Positions 62,922 through 64,000 of a DNA stretch of 64,000 nucleotides are shown here, one piece after another (within the stretch, counting starts at the first letter, position 1; each line of letters begins with the position of its first letter). A program made the translations under genes and the position numbers. The notes beneath the pieces were generated by a model. The model saw only the letters and a list, made by a program, of their open reading frames with translations, searched no databases and was not told the DNA's origin. This DNA is from JADKIH01 sp031417555 (GTDB lineage: Bacteria; Bacteroidota; Bacteroidia; AKYH767-A; 2013-40CM-41-45): NCBI GenBank assembly GCA_031417555.1, contig JANOVV010000005.1:1-64000 (forward strand), written 5' to 3'.

Positions 62922-63746
62922 ATGGAGAAACGGATATTATTCATATTGCTTTTTATTCTTCAAAAATCATTTGCCCAAATTCCAAATCAAGGATTTGAAT
63001 ATTGGAGCGGAGGAAGTCCCGATGAATGGCAAACAACAAATATCCCTATTGTTCCACCATCAATTATTATTGATAACGATGCTCATTCCGGTACATCTTC
63101 GGTAAAAGGAATTGTAGTCAGCGATTCTTATAATCACCCTTTTCAACCTTACCTTGGAATTTATGGATCCGGAGCACAAGGTTTTGTAATTACGCAACCT
63201 TATATAAAGGTTAGCGGTTGGTACAAGCTATTTCTTAATCCAAACGATCGTTTTCTGGCTAATGTCAGATTGTACGACTCCAATCAAAACCCAGTTGCTG
63301 ATGGAAAATTAGTAATTGAATCTTCTGTTGATACCTGGTCACAATTCAACATGAATATAAATTATTACGGTCCGGCAGTTCCGGTAACCTGTTCATTATT
63401 CTTTACAATTACTGATTCAGGTTTATTAAGTTCAGGACAAACAGGATCATATTTTATTTTAGATGATTTATCAATGTCGGGATCATACAGCAGCGATCCG
63501 ATAAACAATGAAGATGATGTTTCCGTTTTTCCCAATCCGGCTCATTCGGAATTTCATGTAAATAATATGCATGAAGAAAAACATTTTTTATATTATTTGT
63601 ATGATGCAACCGGAAAAGTAGTAATAGAAAATAAAAGTCCCGTTACCAATGAAATTGTAAATACAGAAAACTTTTTACCGGGAGTATATATTTTAAATGT
63701 ATTTTCAGAAGACAAAAACATCAGAAAAAAAATTGTTATTGAATAA
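62922..63746 (+). CDS. Secreted protein with carbohydrate-binding-like domain, T9SS type A
   Basis: 274 residues from the ATG at 62922, which opens the signal peptide EKRILFILLFILQKSFAQ; the frame also runs back to a TTG at 62826. The mature part starts IPNQGFEYWSGGSPDEW and continues as a jelly-roll-like beta domain (YIKVSGWYKLFL, SLFFTITDSG, YFILDDLSMSG), a layout seen in carbohydrate-binding-like domains of Bacteroidota. The end VFPNPAHSEFHV ... PGVYILNV is a T9SS type A signal. Ligand unknown. Confidence 0.8.
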   Translation: MEKRILFILLFILQKSFAQIPNQGFEYWSGGSPDEWQTTNIPIVPPSIIIDNDAHSGTSSVKGIVVSDSYNHPFQPYLGIYGSGAQGFVITQPYIKVSGWYKLFLNPNDRFLANVRLYDSNQNPVADGKLVIESSVDTWSQFNMNINYYGPAVPVTCSLFFTITDSGLLSSGQTGSYFILDDLSMSGSYSSDPINNEDDVSVFPNPAHSEFHVNNMHEEKHFLYYLYDATGKVVIENKSPVTNEIVNTENFLPGVYILNVFSEDKNIRKKIVIE

Positions 63747-63758
63747 TTTTTCAAGTGA

Positions 63759-64000
63759 TTAAATAGTTTTTTTTGAATAATGTTTTTTAAGATTTTCAAC
63801 AACTACAGCCACGGCCGGGCAAATCATAGAATTTAAAAAAGTAACTGGTATTTTTTCGGCAATATTTCTTTGTTGTGTATGAGGATAATCGCGGCAAGCA
63901 GTTGGTCGGGAAGAATAGACGGAACAATAGTTGTCACTTCCAAGAAATGGGCAAGGGAGCTTTTTAAAAACCCAATCACCATCTTCATCAATTTTTAAAT
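63759..64000 (-). CDS. YkgJ-like cysteine cluster protein, N-terminus missing
   Basis: The minus strand stays open from 64000 to a TAA at 63759-63761; the start lies beyond the window. The visible 79 residues contain LPCPFLGSDNYCSVYSSRP, then ACRDYPH and later ICPAV, four cysteines with the spacing of the YkgJ family, which coordinate zinc or iron. The tail is basic (NLKKHYSKKTI). Convergent with the preceding T9SS gene, 12 bases between stops. Confidence 0.8.
   Translation of the reverse strand, partial: LKIDEDGDWVFKKLPCPFLGSDNYCSVYSSRPTACRDYPHTQQRNIAEKIPVTFLNSMICPAVAVVVENLKKHYSKKTI

Overview
The window reads as a piece of a low-GC chromosome from the phylum Bacteroidota. The evidence is direct: several very large secreted proteins end in type IX secretion (T9SS) C-terminal signals (type A at 41612, 43750, 50856, 53842 and 63746; type B, the gliding-motility CHU_C form, at 6406). 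There is a SprE/PorW-type T9SS lipoprotein, promoters match the Bacteroidota form TAnnTTTG, Shine-Dalgarno sequences are essentially absent, and the ATP synthase operon lacks beta and epsilon. I cannot name a genus. No tRNA, rRNA, CRISPR array or intact insertion sequence was seen.

Layout. 1-1592: end of a dipeptide epimerase, a small membrane protein and a DUF1801 protein. 1593-2416: non-coding, with a possible LysM remnant. 2417-8279: a giant type B T9SS adhesin-like protein and a DUF885 lipoprotein. 8348-17032: mixed housekeeping and accessory genes (PIG-L deacetylase, APC permease, CbpA-like J protein, FMN reductase, small kinase, WG-repeat protein, SRPBCC protein with a membrane partner, LpxL-like acyltransferase). 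17096-27548, mostly minus strand: TlpA-like thioredoxin, ALDH7-type aldehyde dehydrogenase, a plus-strand polytopic membrane protein, the dxr-rseP-unknown operon, a GH3-family protein and an M23 peptidase. 27815-37541: sprE/porW, then bactofilin-atpZ-atpI-like-atpB-E-F-H-A-G. 37792-43657: MarC, a T9SS protein, a DUF421 protein, a 2Fe-2S ferredoxin-like pair and purQ. 43750-58110: three giant minus-strand T9SS proteins, two of them tandem paralogues, with a GxxExxY gene in a repeat-bounded islet. 58533-64000: a variant EF-G, small proteins, another T9SS protein and the end of a YkgJ-like protein.

The most unusual signal lies between the genes. Many intergenic regions carry degenerate tandem arrays with an exact 7-base period, in three families with cores GTATC (or GATAC), TTGRYTC (or GARYCAA) and TTAAC. 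Several begin within 0-5 bases after a stop codon, two end within 0-2 bases of a start codon (atpF and atpA), one fills the gap between two convergent genes, and one folds into a 33-bp hairpin between atpA and atpG. A second repeat (arms TGTCTGAAC ... GATTTAGCTGATTA) surrounds the GxxExxY gene and supplies its last codons and stop. A third short repeat (core TTTCAATTGCAAAAC) occurs three times. Separately, several TAnnTTTG promoter elements end exactly five bases before the ATG, predicting leaderless mRNAs, and a strong hairpin after atpE could set c-subunit stoichiometry.
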